Below are positions 15,573-24,494 of a stretch of DNA of 64,000 bases, piece by piece. The stretch lies in assembly GCF_001482365.1 (NCBI RefSeq), contig NZ_CP013254.1, positions 1,178,001 to 1,242,000 on the forward strand. The letters run 5' to 3'. How positions within the stretch are numbered: the stretch's first letter is position 1; each line of letters starts with the position of its first letter. The translations under genes were made by a program, and so were the position numbers. The DNA comes from Kocuria flava (GTDB taxonomy: Bacteria; Actinomycetota; Actinomycetes; Actinomycetales; Micrococcaceae). The notes beneath the pieces were generated by a model that had not been told where the DNA came from, ran no database searches, and saw nothing but the letters and a program-made list of their open reading frames with translations.

Positions 15573-16133
15573 ATGGCCGCCCAGAACCAGAGCAGCGCCC
15601 CCTACACCGTCCCGGGGCTGACCACGGAGAACGGCCACGAGGTGGCCCGGACCCTGCAGACGCGGCTGCACGCCCTCAACGACCTGCAGCTGACCCTCAA
15701 GCACGCGCACTGGAACGTCGTGGGCCCCAACTTCATCGCCGTCCACGAGATGCTCGACCCGCAGATCGAGCTGGTCCGCGGCTTCGTCGACGAGCTCGCC
15801 GAGCGCATGGCCACGATGGGCGTGGCCCCCTCGGGCCTGCCCGGGGACCTGGTCGCCGTGCGCACCTGGGACGACTACTCGGTCGGCCGGGCCACCTCGG
15901 TCGAGCACCTCGCGGCCCTCGACGTCGTCTACAACGGGGTCGTGGCGGACCACCGCGAGGCCATCGGGAAGGTCGGCGAGCTCGACCCCGTCACCGAGGA
16001 CATCCTCATCGGCCAGGTCCGCGAGCTCGAGCTGTTCCAGTGGTTCATGCGCGCCCATCTGGAGAACAGCGGCGGCGCCCTGGAGCACGGCGGCGAGACC
16101 ACCGAGCAGGGTGCGGCGTCGGCCGCGCGCTGA
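15573..16133 (+). CDS. dps: Dps family DNA-binding/ferritin-like protein
   Basis: The 186-residue product is a Dps miniferritin: a dodecameric shell that oxidises and stores iron with peroxide and protects DNA in starvation and oxidative stress. The ferroxidase-site pattern is visible: LKHAHWNVVGPNFIAVHEMLD, then VDELAERMATMGVAPSG, the DD of WDDYSVGR and the helix EDILIGQVRELELFQWFMRAH. N- and C-terminal tails are short and not Lys-rich, so direct DNA binding is uncertain. The start has GGAAGGAG upstream. A perfect 17-bp hairpin follows 28 bases after the stop. Upstream lies a divergent promoter to a small acidic protein. Confidence 0.95.
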   Translation: MAAQNQSSAPYTVPGLTTENGHEVARTLQTRLHALNDLQLTLKHAHWNVVGPNFIAVHEMLDPQIELVRGFVDELAERMATMGVAPSGLPGDLVAVRTWDDYSVGRATSVEHLAALDVVYNGVVADHREAIGKVGELDPVTEDILIGQVRELELFQWFMRAHLENSGGALEHGGETTEQGAASAAR

Positions 16134-16161
16134 CGCGGCCGTCCGTGCACGGCACCCCCCG

Positions 16162-16200
16162 CCCCGGCCCCCCGGACCAGCACGGTCCGGGGGGCCGGGG
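16162..16200 (+). terminator. 17-bp hairpin terminator of dps
   Basis: Arms 16162-16178 and 16184-16200 pair perfectly over 17 bp with a 5-base loop. Its place just downstream of dps makes it the likely dps terminator. It also argues against starting the next gene at the in-frame GTG 16145, which would put the hairpin inside the coding region. Confidence 0.8.
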
Positions 16201-16213
16201 CGCGTTCACGGCC

Positions 16214-17038
16214 ATGACCTTCAACGTGCGCCGGCCGCTGCCGCGCTACCGCCGCGGCGACCCGGACGCCTGGTTCGACCGGCTCCCCGCCGTCCAGCGG
16301 GTGCTCCGGGAGCAGCGCCCCGCCGTGACGGCCCTCCAGGAGGTCCACCCCGAACAGGTGCACCCGCTGGCCGCGGCCCTGGGCCCCGGCCATCTCCTGC
16401 TCGGCGGCGGCCGCGAGGCCGGCGGGGGCGGGGAGGGCTGCCTGCTCGCGGTGGACACCGGGCGCTTCGAGGTCCTGGACTGGCGCCAGCGCTGGCTCTC
16501 GCCGACCCCGGAGGTGCCCGGCTCCCGCTGGCCCGGCGCGCCGTACCCGCGCACCGCGGTGCGGGCGGACCTGGCCGACCGCCGCACGGGCGCCGTCTGG
16601 CGCGTCGTCGCCACCCACCTGGACCCGTGGCCCGAGCGCGCCCGCCTGCGCGCGGTGGGCGCGCTGCAGACGGAGGCCCTCGACTGGGCGGGGCCCCTGC
16701 TGCTGCTGGGCGACATGAACGCCCCCGCCGGCCGGTCCCGCACGTGGGACGCCGTGCGGGCCGGCGGGCTGCGGGACGCGCTGCCGCCGGGGGCGCCCGG
16801 GACGTTCCACCGCTACCGGGGACCCGGCCCGCGGGTCCCGCGCCTGGACTGGATCCTGCACGGCGGTCCCGTCCGGGTCCTCGACGCCCGGGTGCTCGCC
16901 GACCGGCCGCGGGGCCGGTGGCCCTCCGACCACTTCCCGGTGCTGGCGCGGGTCGAGGCCGTGCCCGGCCCGCCGCACGACGGCGGCCCCGCCCCCGGGG
17001 AGGGGGCGGGGCCGCGGCGGCCGGGACGGCCCGGGTGA
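16214..17038 (+). CDS. Endonuclease/exonuclease/phosphatase family protein
   Basis: The 274-residue product belongs to the EEP fold, Mg-dependent phosphodiesterases and nucleases. Motifs appear in family order: MTFNVRR at the start, TALQEVHPEQV, ATHLDPWPERAR, LLLGDMNAP, RLDWILH and the terminal SDHFPVLARV. The substrate is unknown; related proteins include sphingomyelinase-like and nuclease members. No signal peptide is seen. I chose the ATG that begins the conserved MTFN strand; an in-frame GTG at 16145 is possible but would include the dps terminator. The last 30 residues are Gly/Pro/Arg low complexity and contain a hairpin that may terminate the transcript. It is convergent with the SLC13 gene. 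Confidence 0.85.
   Translation: MTFNVRRPLPRYRRGDPDAWFDRLPAVQRVLREQRPAVTALQEVHPEQVHPLAAALGPGHLLLGGGREAGGGGEGCLLAVDTGRFEVLDWRQRWLSPTPEVPGSRWPGAPYPRTAVRADLADRRTGAVWRVVATHLDPWPERARLRAVGALQTEALDWAGPLLLLGDMNAPAGRSRTWDAVRAGGLRDALPPGAPGTFHRYRGPGPRVPRLDWILHGGPVRVLDARVLADRPRGRWPSDHFPVLARVEAVPGPPHDGGPAPGEGAGPRRPGRPG
16984..17014. terminator. Hairpin in the 3' end of the EEP gene
   Basis: Arms 16984-16996 and 17002-17014 pair perfectly over 13 bp with a 5-base loop. The hairpin lies inside the low-complexity end of the EEP coding region, between convergent genes, and may serve as a terminator for either side. Confidence 0.55.
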
Positions 17039-17051
17039 GGCGGGCGCGGGC

Positions 17052-18710
17052 TCAGTAGACGATGCCGAACACCCACACGGCCAGCGTCATCGTCACGGCG
17101 GTGATGAGCACGATGCCGATCAGGTTCAGCCACAGCCCGCCCCGGATCATCTGCCCGATGGTCACGTAGCCCGAGCCGAAGGCGATGGCGTTGGGCGGGG
17201 TGGCCACCGGCAGCATGAACGCGCACGTGGCGGCCAGCGCGACCGGGATCGCCAGGAGCATGGGGTCCAGGCCCAGCCCCAGGGCCACGCCGCCGGCCAC
17301 CGGCAGGAACGTGGCCGCGGTGGCCGTGTTGCTCGTCAGCTCGGTGAGGAAGATGATCCCGGCCGTGAAGATCACGACGACGAGCAGCACCGGCACGGTC
17401 CCCAGGGCGCCGGCCTGCTCGCCGATCCAGTCGGTGAGCCCGGAGGAGGAGAACTGGGCGGACAGCGCCAGCCCGCCGCCGAAGAGCAGCAGCACCCCCC
17501 AGGGGAGCTTGACCGCGGACTCCCAGTCGAGCAGGCGCACGCCCCGCTTCGCACCGGCCGGCAGGAGGAACAGCAGCAGCCCCACGGCCATCGCGATCCC
17601 GGCGTCGCTGATCGGCGGGGAGTCGAAGACCACGGGGACGAACACCCAGCTCAGGGCCGCGAGGGCGAAGACCGCCAGCACGAGCTTCTCGCCGGTGGAC
17701 ATCGGCCCGAGCCGGTGCAGCTCCTCCTCGATCAGCCGCCGGCCGCCGGGGATCTCCTCGATCTCGGGCTTGAACAGCACCTTGGTGAGCAGGAACCAGG
17801 TGATCACGAGCATCACCAGCGACAGCGGCACGCCCACCAGCATCCACTGGCCGAAGCCGATGCTGATGTCGTGGCTCTCCTGCAGGTAGCCCACGAGCAG
17901 CGTGTTCGGCGGGGTCCCGATGATGGTCGACAGCGATCCGATCGAGGCGGCGTAGGCGATGCCGAGCATCAGGGCGGTGCCGAAGTTCGACTCGATGACC
18001 GCCTCCTTGACCTCGGCGCTCTGCGGGTCGGCCGAGGCCCCGGTCCGCGCGGGTGCGCGCGTGTCCGCGGCGTCCCCGGTGCCCCCGTCCGCCGGTGCGC
18101 CCGCGCCGCCCATCAGCCCCGGCAGCAGGAGCAGCACGGACACACCGATGGGCAGCATCATGACCGCGGTCGCGGTGTTGGAGACCCACATGCTCAGGAA
18201 GGCGGTGGCCACCATGAAGCCGGCGACCATCTGCGCCGGCCGGGTGCCCATCACCCGGACCGTGCGCAGCGCGATCCGCCGGTGCAGGTTCCACCGCTGC
18301 ATGGCCAGGGCGAGCAGGAACCCGCCCATGAACAGGAAGATGATGTTGCTGCCGTAGGAGGCGCCGACGTCGTCGACGGCCACGTCCTCCCCCAGGACGG
18401 GGAAGACGATCAGCGGCAGCAGCGCGGTGGCCGGGATGGGCACGGCCTCGGTCATCCACCACACGCCCATCAGCACCGCGGTGGCGGCCGTGAGCTTCGC
18501 GGGGTGGGCGAGGTCGCCCGGCAGCAGGACGTAGACGAGCAGGGCCAGGGCCAGGCCCGCCAGCAGGCCCGCCCACTTGATGCGGTGGGCGCGCGGCTCC
18601 TCGGCCGGGGCGCGCTCGCCGGGGGACAGGGAGTCGATCTCCGCCCCGTCGTCCGGGCGGGCGTCGAGGTCGTCGACGCGCGGACGGGGCTCGGACGGTG
18701 GTCGTTCCAT
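17052..18710 (-). CDS. SLC13/DASS family sodium-dependent anion symporter
   Basis: The 552-residue polytopic protein belongs to the divalent anion:Na+ symporter family (dicarboxylate, citrate or sulfate uptake). After about 60 hydrophilic residues there are roughly 11-12 hydrophobic segments. Both copies of the signature SNT motif are visible: MWVSNTATAVMMLPIG in the first half and LTELTSNTATAATFLPV in the second; each is followed by a conserved TPPN (IGTPPNTLLVG and ATPPNAIAFGSG). A charged loop of about 35 residues after residue 215 carries low-complexity sequence. GAGGAG lies before the ATG. It lies 47 bases after oppF on the same strand, so it may be the last gene of the transporter operon. 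Confidence 0.93.
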   Translation of the reverse strand: MERPPSEPRPRVDDLDARPDDGAEIDSLSPGERAPAEEPRAHRIKWAGLLAGLALALLVYVLLPGDLAHPAKLTAATAVLMGVWWMTEAVPIPATALLPLIVFPVLGEDVAVDDVGASYGSNIIFLFMGGFLLALAMQRWNLHRRIALRTVRVMGTRPAQMVAGFMVATAFLSMWVSNTATAVMMLPIGVSVLLLLPGLMGGAGAPADGGTGDAADTRAPARTGASADPQSAEVKEAVIESNFGTALMLGIAYAASIGSLSTIIGTPPNTLLVGYLQESHDISIGFGQWMLVGVPLSLVMLVITWFLLTKVLFKPEIEEIPGGRRLIEEELHRLGPMSTGEKLVLAVFALAALSWVFVPVVFDSPPISDAGIAMAVGLLLFLLPAGAKRGVRLLDWESAVKLPWGVLLLFGGGLALSAQFSSSGLTDWIGEQAGALGTVPVLLVVVIFTAGIIFLTELTSNTATAATFLPVAGGVALGLGLDPMLLAIPVALAATCAFMLPVATPPNAIAFGSGYVTIGQMIRGGLWLNLIGIVLITAVTMTLAVWVFGIVY

Positions 18711-18757
18711 GGCTTCTCCTCGGTGGTGGGTGGACGGGACGGCGGTGTCCCGGGGGA

Positions 18758-19786
18758 TCAGGGTCTTCCGCGGCCCGGCGGGTCCGCGGCGTGCACGGCC
18801 GGCAGCCGCAGGCACGCGGCGCGGTGGCCGGGGGAGTGCGCCCCCGGCGGCGGGACCGGGGGCGGGACCGTCCCGGCGCACTCCGGCGCGGCCCACGGGC
18901 AGCGGGTGCGGAAGACGCACCCGGAGGGCGGGTCGAGGGGGGAGGGCACCTCTCCCGCGAGCGGGGCGGTCCGGCGGCGGCGCTCCGCGACGGGGTCGGC
19001 CGACGGGGCGGAGGCCATCAGCGCCCGGGTGTACGGGTGGGCGGGGGCGCCGAAGAGGTCCCGGACGTCCCCGCTCTCCATGAGCCGGCCGAGGTACATC
19101 ACGAGGACGTGGTCGCTCATGTGCTCCACGACGGCGAGGTCGTGGGCGATGAACAGGTAGGTGAGCCCCAGCTCGCCCTGCAGCCGGTTGAGCAGGTTCA
19201 TGATCTGGGCCTGGACGGAGACGTCCAGGGAGGCCGTCGCCTCGTCGAGGACCACGAGGTCCGGCTCGCCCGCGAGCGCCCGGGCGATGCACACGCGCTG
19301 GCGCTGCCCGCCCGAGAGCTCGTGCGGGTACCGGTCCAGGAAGCGGCCGGAGAGGCCCACGAGCTCGAACAGCTCCGCGACCCGGCGGCGGCGCCCCTGC
19401 GCGTCCCCGCCGAGCCCGTGCACCTCGAGGGGCTCCTCGACGGCCCGCCGGACGTGCTGGCGGGGGTCCAGGGAGGCGAAGGGGTCCTGGAAGACCATGG
19501 CGATCCGCCGGCGCAGGGCCTTGAGCTCCCGCCCGCGCACCCGGGTGACGTCCCGGCCGTCGAGCAGCACGGTGCCCGCGGTGGGCTCCACCAGGTGCAG
19601 CAGCGCGTTGGCCACGGTGGACTTGCCGGAGCCGGACTCGCCGACCAGGGACACCGTCTGCCCCCGGTGGATGTCGAAGTCGATCCCGGCCACCGCCTGG
19701 ACCACGCCCCGGCCGCGGCCGGTGGGAACGGGGAAGCCGACCTGCAGGTCCCGCACGCTGAGCAGCGGCCGGTGCGCACCGGTCAT
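18758..19786 (-). CDS. oppF: Oligopeptide/dipeptide ABC transporter ATP-binding protein (OppF/DppF type)
   Basis: The 342-residue product is the second ATPase of a peptide importer. Walker A is GESGSGKST, the ABC signature LSGGQRQRV, Walker B LVVLDEATASLD and the switch His in IAHDL. The C-terminal extension carries the Cys-containing oligopeptide/dipeptide motif (PPSGCVFRTRCPWAAPEC), which binds an iron-sulfur cluster in some relatives. Its ATG overlaps the oppD stop by 4 bases (ATGA). The two ATPases should form the heterodimer powering uptake through OppB and OppC. Peptide versus other solute (nickel, sugar oligomer) specificity cannot be read from the ATPase. Confidence 0.93.
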   Translation of the reverse strand: MTGAHRPLLSVRDLQVGFPVPTGRGRGVVQAVAGIDFDIHRGQTVSLVGESGSGKSTVANALLHLVEPTAGTVLLDGRDVTRVRGRELKALRRRIAMVFQDPFASLDPRQHVRRAVEEPLEVHGLGGDAQGRRRRVAELFELVGLSGRFLDRYPHELSGGQRQRVCIARALAGEPDLVVLDEATASLDVSVQAQIMNLLNRLQGELGLTYLFIAHDLAVVEHMSDHVLVMYLGRLMESGDVRDLFGAPAHPYTRALMASAPSADPVAERRRRTAPLAGEVPSPLDPPSGCVFRTRCPWAAPECAGTVPPPVPPPGAHSPGHRAACLRLPAVHAADPPGRGRP

Positions 19787-20838
19787 CGGGGGCCTCCCCG
19801 CCGGCCGGAGCCGTCGGCGGGCCCGGTGCCGCCGGTGCGGTCGCCGTAGAAGCTGCGGACCACGTGCCCGGGGCCCACCGGGGTCTGCGGCGGGCGCTCG
19901 GTCTCGCAGCGGGGGTCCCCGCGCACGGGGCAGCGGTCCCAGAACACGCAGCCGGGGGGCAGGTGCCGGGGGTCGGGCGGGCTGCCGGGGATCACGGCCA
20001 GCTCCCCCTTGTGGCGGGCCGTCTGCGGCCGGGCCGCGAGCAGGCCCCGGGTGTAGGGGTGGCGGGGGTCGGTGAAGAGCTCCTCGAGGGGCGCGGACTC
20101 CACGACCTGCCCGCCGTAGAGCACGGCCACCCGGTCCGCGATGCCCGAGACCACGCCCAGGTCGTGGCTGATCCAGATCACGCTCATCCCCCGGGACTCC
20201 TGCAGCTCCTTGACCCGCTCGAGGATCTGGGCCTGCGTCGTGACGTCGAGGGCGGTCGTGGGCTCGTCCGCCACGAGCAGGTCGGGACCGCAGGCCAGGG
20301 CCACGGCGATCATCACGCGCTGCTTCATCCCGCCCGAGAGCTGGTGCGGGTAGGCGGAGAGGCGGGACGGCGGGTCGGGGATGCCGACCGCTTCGAGCAG
20401 CTCGAGCGCCCGGCGCCGGGCGCCGCGGCGGGTGAGGCCCAGGTGGAAGCGCGGGGCCTCCGTGAGCTGCTGCTCCACGGTCAGCACCGGGTTCAGGGAC
20501 GTGGAGGGGTCCTGGAAGACGAAGCCGACGCGCCGGCCGTGGACGCCGCGCAGCCGGCGGGGGTCCATCCGCACGATGTCCTGCCCGTCCAGCAGGGACC
20601 GCCCGCTCACCCGGGCGGGCGGGGAGCCGATCAGACCGGTGGCCGCGAGCACCGTCATGGACTTGCCGGACCCGGACTCGCCCACGATGCCCAGGGTCCC
20701 GCCCCGGGGCACGGAGAAGGACACGCCGTTGACGATCTCCGCGGGGCCGATCCGGACGGCGAGGTCCTGGACGTCGAGCAGCACGTCCCCGTCGGAGGAC
20801 GCCGGGGCAGCGGGGCGGGGGTGCTCGGTCGTGCGCAT
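19783..20838 (-). CDS. oppD: Oligopeptide/dipeptide ABC transporter ATP-binding protein (OppD/DppD type)
   Basis: The 351-residue product is the first ATPase of the importer. Landmarks: Walker A GESGSGKSM, the Q-loop region FVFQDPSTSLNP, signature LSGGMKQRV, Walker B LLVADEPTTALD, switch ISHDLGV, and the C-terminal Cys motif LPPGCVFWDRCPVRGDPRC typical of OppD and DppD. The start ATG overlaps the oppC stop by one base (TGATG). The frame stays open upstream inside oppC, but those residues are not ABC-like. Co-transcription with the whole opp set is implied by overlaps at both ends. Confidence 0.93.
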   Translation of the reverse strand: MRTTEHPRPAAPASSDGDVLLDVQDLAVRIGPAEIVNGVSFSVPRGGTLGIVGESGSGKSMTVLAATGLIGSPPARVSGRSLLDGQDIVRMDPRRLRGVHGRRVGFVFQDPSTSLNPVLTVEQQLTEAPRFHLGLTRRGARRRALELLEAVGIPDPPSRLSAYPHQLSGGMKQRVMIAVALACGPDLLVADEPTTALDVTTQAQILERVKELQESRGMSVIWISHDLGVVSGIADRVAVLYGGQVVESAPLEELFTDPRHPYTRGLLAARPQTARHKGELAVIPGSPPDPRHLPPGCVFWDRCPVRGDPRCETERPPQTPVGPGHVVRSFYGDRTGGTGPADGSGRRGGPR

Positions 20839-21791
20839 CAGGCGCTCCTGCGGATCTCGTCGGCGGTGCGCTGGCGCGGGTCGAGGACGTCGCGCATGCC
20901 GTCGCCCACCAGGTTGAAGGCCAGCACGGTGAGGAAGATGGCCAGGCCGGGGAACACGCTCATCCACCAGGCGTCGTAGATGAAGGCCTGGGCGTCGTAG
21001 AGCATCCGCCCCCACGAGGGCTCGGGCGGCTGGACGCCCAGCCCCAGGAAGGACAGCGCGGCCTCGGAGAGGATCGCGAAGGCCAGGGACAGGGAGGTCT
21101 GGACCGTGACGGGGCCCATGATGTTGGGCAGCACGTGCCGGCGCAGGATGAGCCCGTCGGAGGCCCCGACGGCCCGGGAGGCCTTGACGTAGAGCTCCTC
21201 GCGCACGGCGAGCGTGGAGGCCCGCGTGATGCGGGCGAAGACGGGGGTGTAGACGACCCCGATCGCGATCATCGCCGTGCCCAGCCCGGGCCCCAGGACG
21301 GCGACGATCGCCATGGCCAGCAGCAGGATGGGGAACGCGAAGAGCACGTCGGCGCTGCGCATCACGACCGTGTCGAGCCAGCCGCCGAAGAAGCCGGCCA
21401 CGAGCCCCAGGCCCACGCCGACCACCAGGGCGAGGCCCACGGCCACGAACCCCACGGTCAGGGAGATCCGGGCGGAGAACACCACGCGGGAGAACACGTC
21501 CCGGCCCAGCTCGTCGGTGCCGAACAGGTGCGCGCCCGAGGGCGGCTGCAGGGCGTTGACCACGTCGATGTCGTTGGCCCCGTACGGGGCGATCCAGCGG
21601 CCGAGCACGGCGAGCAGGACCACGACGACGAGGACGGCCAGCCCCGCGGCCGTGACCCTGTTCGACAGGAGCATCCGCAGGGTGCCGGTGCGGGCGGGCT
21701 CTCCCGGGGTCTCCGCCGGTCCGGCGGGCCGCGGGGCGGGGCCGCCGGCGCCCGGGGTGCGGTCGGGCGGGGGCTTCGCGTGGCTGCTCAT
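20838..21791 (-). CDS. oppC: Peptide ABC transporter permease (OppC/DppC type)
   Basis: The 317-residue permease has an N-terminal Pro-rich cytoplasmic leader of about 45 residues, then six predicted membrane helices. The OppC_N segment (WIAPYGANDIDVVNALQPPSGAHLFGTDELGRDVFSR) is clear: the GTDELGRD motif is diagnostic for DppC/OppC permeases. The EAA loop that docks the ATPase is ASRAVGASDGLILRRHVLPN. The ATG overlaps the oppB stop (ATGA). It forms the channel with OppB. The gene is intact and of normal length. Confidence 0.94.
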   Translation of the reverse strand: MSSHAKPPPDRTPGAGGPAPRPAGPAETPGEPARTGTLRMLLSNRVTAAGLAVLVVVVLLAVLGRWIAPYGANDIDVVNALQPPSGAHLFGTDELGRDVFSRVVFSARISLTVGFVAVGLALVVGVGLGLVAGFFGGWLDTVVMRSADVLFAFPILLLAMAIVAVLGPGLGTAMIAIGVVYTPVFARITRASTLAVREELYVKASRAVGASDGLILRRHVLPNIMGPVTVQTSLSLAFAILSEAALSFLGLGVQPPEPSWGRMLYDAQAFIYDAWWMSVFPGLAIFLTVLAFNLVGDGMRDVLDPRQRTADEIRRSA

Positions 21792-22744
21792 GACGCACGG
21801 ATCCTCGGGTCGACGACGGCGTACAGGATGTCCACCAGCAGGTTGATCAGCAGGAAGACCAGGGCGATCAGCAGCACGGCGCCCTGGACCACCGGGTAGT
21901 CGCGGGCCGCGACGGCGTCGAAGACCAGCCGGCCCAGCCCCGGCCACGCGAAGACCACCTCGATGACGATCAGCCCGCCGAGCATCGTGGCGGCCTGGAC
22001 GCCGGCCACGGTGAGGATCGGGACGAGGGCGTTGCGCAGCACGTGCCGGCCGACCACCGTGCGCCGGGGCAGGCCCTTGGACCGGGCGGTGCGCACGTAG
22101 TCGGAGCCGACGACGTCGAGCACCGCCGAGCGCACGTAGCGGGTCAGGATCGACCCGGAGACCACGCCCACGGCCAGGCCCGGCAGGACCACCCGCTGGA
22201 GCCAGCCCCAGGGGTCCTCGGTGAAGGGCACGTACCCGGACGGGGGCAGCAGCCCCAGCACCGTGGAGAAGACGATGATCAGCAGCAGCCCGAGCCAGAA
22301 GTCGGGGACCGAGACGCCGAACTGGCTCACGGCGCGGATCCCGCCGTCGGCCGCGGAGCCACGGCGCAGGGCGGCCCAGGTGCCGAGCGGGAACGTGATG
22401 AGCAGCGCGACCGTGATGCCGGTGAGGCCGAGGGAGACGGTGGCCGGCAGCCGGTCCAGCAGGATCAGGGTGACCGGCTCGCCGCTGCGGAAGCTGACCC
22501 CGAGGTCGCCGGTCAGGGCGTTGCCGAGATAGGCGAGGAACTGCACGGGCAGCGGCCGGTCCAGCCCGGAGGCCTCCCGCAGGGCGTCGTAGGACTCCTG
22601 GGTGTAGCGGGTGCCGAGGGCCACCCGGACGGGGTCCCCGGGGACGAGCTGGAGGAGGGCGAAGACCACGACCAGGACCCCGAGGAGCACCACCGCGGTG
22701 TGCAGCAGCCGTCGGGCGAGGAACCTCAGCAGCGGGCTGCTCAT
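21788..22744 (-). CDS. oppB: Peptide ABC transporter permease (OppB/DppB type)
   Basis: The 318-residue permease begins at once with a membrane helix (LLRFLARRLLHTAVVLLGVLV) and the family segment FALLQLVPGDPVRVALG. Six helices are predicted. The ATPase-docking EAA loop is ARSKGLPRRTVVGRHVLRN, and the C terminus carries DILYAVVDPRIR, typical of OppB/DppB. The ATG overlaps the stop of the binding-protein gene by 4 bases. Together with OppC it forms the transmembrane pathway. Nothing suggests damage. Confidence 0.94.
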   Translation of the reverse strand: MSSPLLRFLARRLLHTAVVLLGVLVVVFALLQLVPGDPVRVALGTRYTQESYDALREASGLDRPLPVQFLAYLGNALTGDLGVSFRSGEPVTLILLDRLPATVSLGLTGITVALLITFPLGTWAALRRGSAADGGIRAVSQFGVSVPDFWLGLLLIIVFSTVLGLLPPSGYVPFTEDPWGWLQRVVLPGLAVGVVSGSILTRYVRSAVLDVVGSDYVRTARSKGLPRRTVVGRHVLRNALVPILTVAGVQAATMLGGLIVIEVVFAWPGLGRLVFDAVAARDYPVVQGAVLLIALVFLLINLLVDILYAVVDPRIRAS

Positions 22745-24279
22745 CCCGTGCCCTCCTCGAGCCGGACGTCCTTGAACCGCACGGCGCGGTCCGGGCGGGG
22801 CTCGTAGCCCTCCAGCTCGGGCGCCCACGCCTGGACCACGTCGGGGTTGTAGAGGTAGACGTAGCTGGCGTCGTCCACGATCCGCTCCGCCGCCCGGTCG
22901 TAGAGCTCCTTGCGGGCCTCCGGGTCGGTCTCGGTGCGCCCCGCGTCCAGGAGCCGGTCGACCTCCGGGCTGCTGTAGCCCTGGGCGTTGTTCGAGCCCT
23001 CGGAGTGGTGCTGGTTGTAGTAGTAGTCGTTGACGTCGACGTTGCCGAGCCAGCCCAGGAGCAGCATGTCGAAGTTCCCGCGGGCCTGCTCGTCGAGCCA
23101 GGTGGCGAAGTCGAGGGTGCGGATCTCCGTGGCGACCCCGATCTCGGCGAGGTTCGCGGCGACCACCTGGGCGGCCGTGACCGTCTCGGGGTGCTCGTTG
23201 GTGACCATGAGGCCGACGGTCCGCCCGGTCAGGCCCGAGCTCTCGGCGAGCTCGCGGGCCCGGTCGAGGTCCTGCTCGAAGGGCGCGTACTCGTGGTACC
23301 ACACGGAGGTCTCGGGGACCGCGGTCTGGTTGACGGTGGCGCTGCCGTACCAGGTGACCTGGGCGAGGGCCTCCCGGTCGAGGGCCTGCGCCACGGCCCG
23401 GCGCGCGTCGCGGGAGTCGAAGGGCGGGCGGGCCTGGTTCATGGTGAGGTACCAGTAGTCGGTCGAGGGCACGGAGGCGACCTCGACGTCGGGGTTGCGC
23501 CGCAACGACTCCACCCGCTGCGGCGGGATGGAGTCGGTCCAGTGCACCTCCCCGGCGGTGAGGTCCGCGAGCGCCGTGGTGCCCTCCGAGATGAACCGGT
23601 AGACGACCCCCGGCACGTGGGGACCCTCGCCCCAGTAGTCCTCGTTGGCGCGCAGGGTCACGGCCGTGCTCGCGGCGTTGCCCACCACCTCGAACGGGCC
23701 CGTGCCCACCGGGTCGAGCTGGACGTCCCCGCTCTCCACGTTCCCCCGCTCGACGATGGCCATGCCCTTGTACCCGCCGATCGCGGCCAGCAGCGCGGGG
23801 GTCGGCTGGGACACGTCGATGCGCACGGTGTGCTCGTCCACCGCGACGACGTCCTCGACCGCGGCGAGGCGGTAGGCGTTGGCCAGCTGCTCGTCGATGA
23901 TCCGGTCGTAGGAGTAGACGACGTCCTCGGCGGTGAACGCGGAGCCGTCGTGGAAGGTCACGCCCTCGCGCAGGTGGAAGGTCCAGGACAGCTGGTCCTC
24001 GCTGACCTCCCAGGACTCGGCCAGGGCCGGCTGCATCTCGAGCTCCGCGTCCGGCTCGACGAGCGTGTCGTAGACGTTCTCGAGGATCTGGAAGGAGAAG
24101 TAGGCGCTGGTGCTGTGGGGGTCCAGCTGGTCGGGCTCCCCGGCGATGGCGACCTCGAGGTAGTCCTCGGTGTCGACCTCGCCCGCCCCGGCGAGGTCCA
24201 CGCCCTCACCGGCCGAGCAGCCGGCCAGCACCAGCCCGAGGGCGGAGGCCAGGGCGGCGGTCCGTGCTCCGCGTGCCAT
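22741..24279 (-). CDS. oppA: Peptide ABC transporter substrate-binding lipoprotein
   Basis: The 512-residue product is the extracellular solute receptor. It has a lipoprotein signal peptide with lipobox LAGC (Cys21), after which the mature SBP_bac_5 fold begins (EDYLEVAIAGEPDQLDPHST). Family segments include LAESWEVSEDQLSWTFHLREGVTFHDGSAFTAEDVVYSYDR and, later, DARRAVAQALDREAL. GGGAGG precedes the ATG, and a TAGGGT -10 lies about 89 bases upstream. It is the first gene of oppABCDF, as is usual. Ligand identity (peptides, opines or others) cannot be determined. The neighbouring divergent DUF1028 gene may or may not be functionally linked. Confidence 0.94.
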   Translation of the reverse strand: MARGARTAALASALGLVLAGCSAGEGVDLAGAGEVDTEDYLEVAIAGEPDQLDPHSTSAYFSFQILENVYDTLVEPDAELEMQPALAESWEVSEDQLSWTFHLREGVTFHDGSAFTAEDVVYSYDRIIDEQLANAYRLAAVEDVVAVDEHTVRIDVSQPTPALLAAIGGYKGMAIVERGNVESGDVQLDPVGTGPFEVVGNAASTAVTLRANEDYWGEGPHVPGVVYRFISEGTTALADLTAGEVHWTDSIPPQRVESLRRNPDVEVASVPSTDYWYLTMNQARPPFDSRDARRAVAQALDREALAQVTWYGSATVNQTAVPETSVWYHEYAPFEQDLDRARELAESSGLTGRTVGLMVTNEHPETVTAAQVVAANLAEIGVATEIRTLDFATWLDEQARGNFDMLLLGWLGNVDVNDYYYNQHHSEGSNNAQGYSSPEVDRLLDAGRTETDPEARKELYDRAAERIVDDASYVYLYNPDVVQAWAPELEGYEPRPDRAVRFKDVRLEEGTG

Positions 24280-24367
24280 CCGCGCCTCCCGGTGGTAGGA
24301 ATGTCCCGTCGTCCCGGTCGCGGCACGGGGTCCCCCGAGCGTGCGTCCCGGAACACCGGTCCCTTCC

Positions 24368-24373
24368 ACCCTA
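24368..24373 (-). promoter_or_regulatory. Candidate -10 element for the opp operon
   Basis: The minus strand reads TAGGGT here, about 89 bases before the binding-protein ATG. It is the best TAnnnT match in the divergent region; the -35 box is not obvious. Confidence 0.4.
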
Positions 24374-24494
24374 CGCACGGGCCGGTGGGCCGGGCCACAC
24401 CCCGGCCCGCCCGCGCGTGCCGCGCCGACCGCGGCGCCGGACCCGGACCGCGACGTCCAGGGGTGCCGCGACCGCGGCGCCCGGAAGGAGCCCG

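Noticed and set aside
16145..16213. An upstream GTG start for the EEP gene after dps.
   Set aside because: It would place the perfect 17-bp dps terminator inside the coding region, and the family begins at MTFN.
17052..24279. Genomic island or mobile element around the opp/SLC13 genes.
   Set aside because: No integrase, transposase, terminal repeats or base-composition change is visible; the genes look like ordinary chromosomal content.
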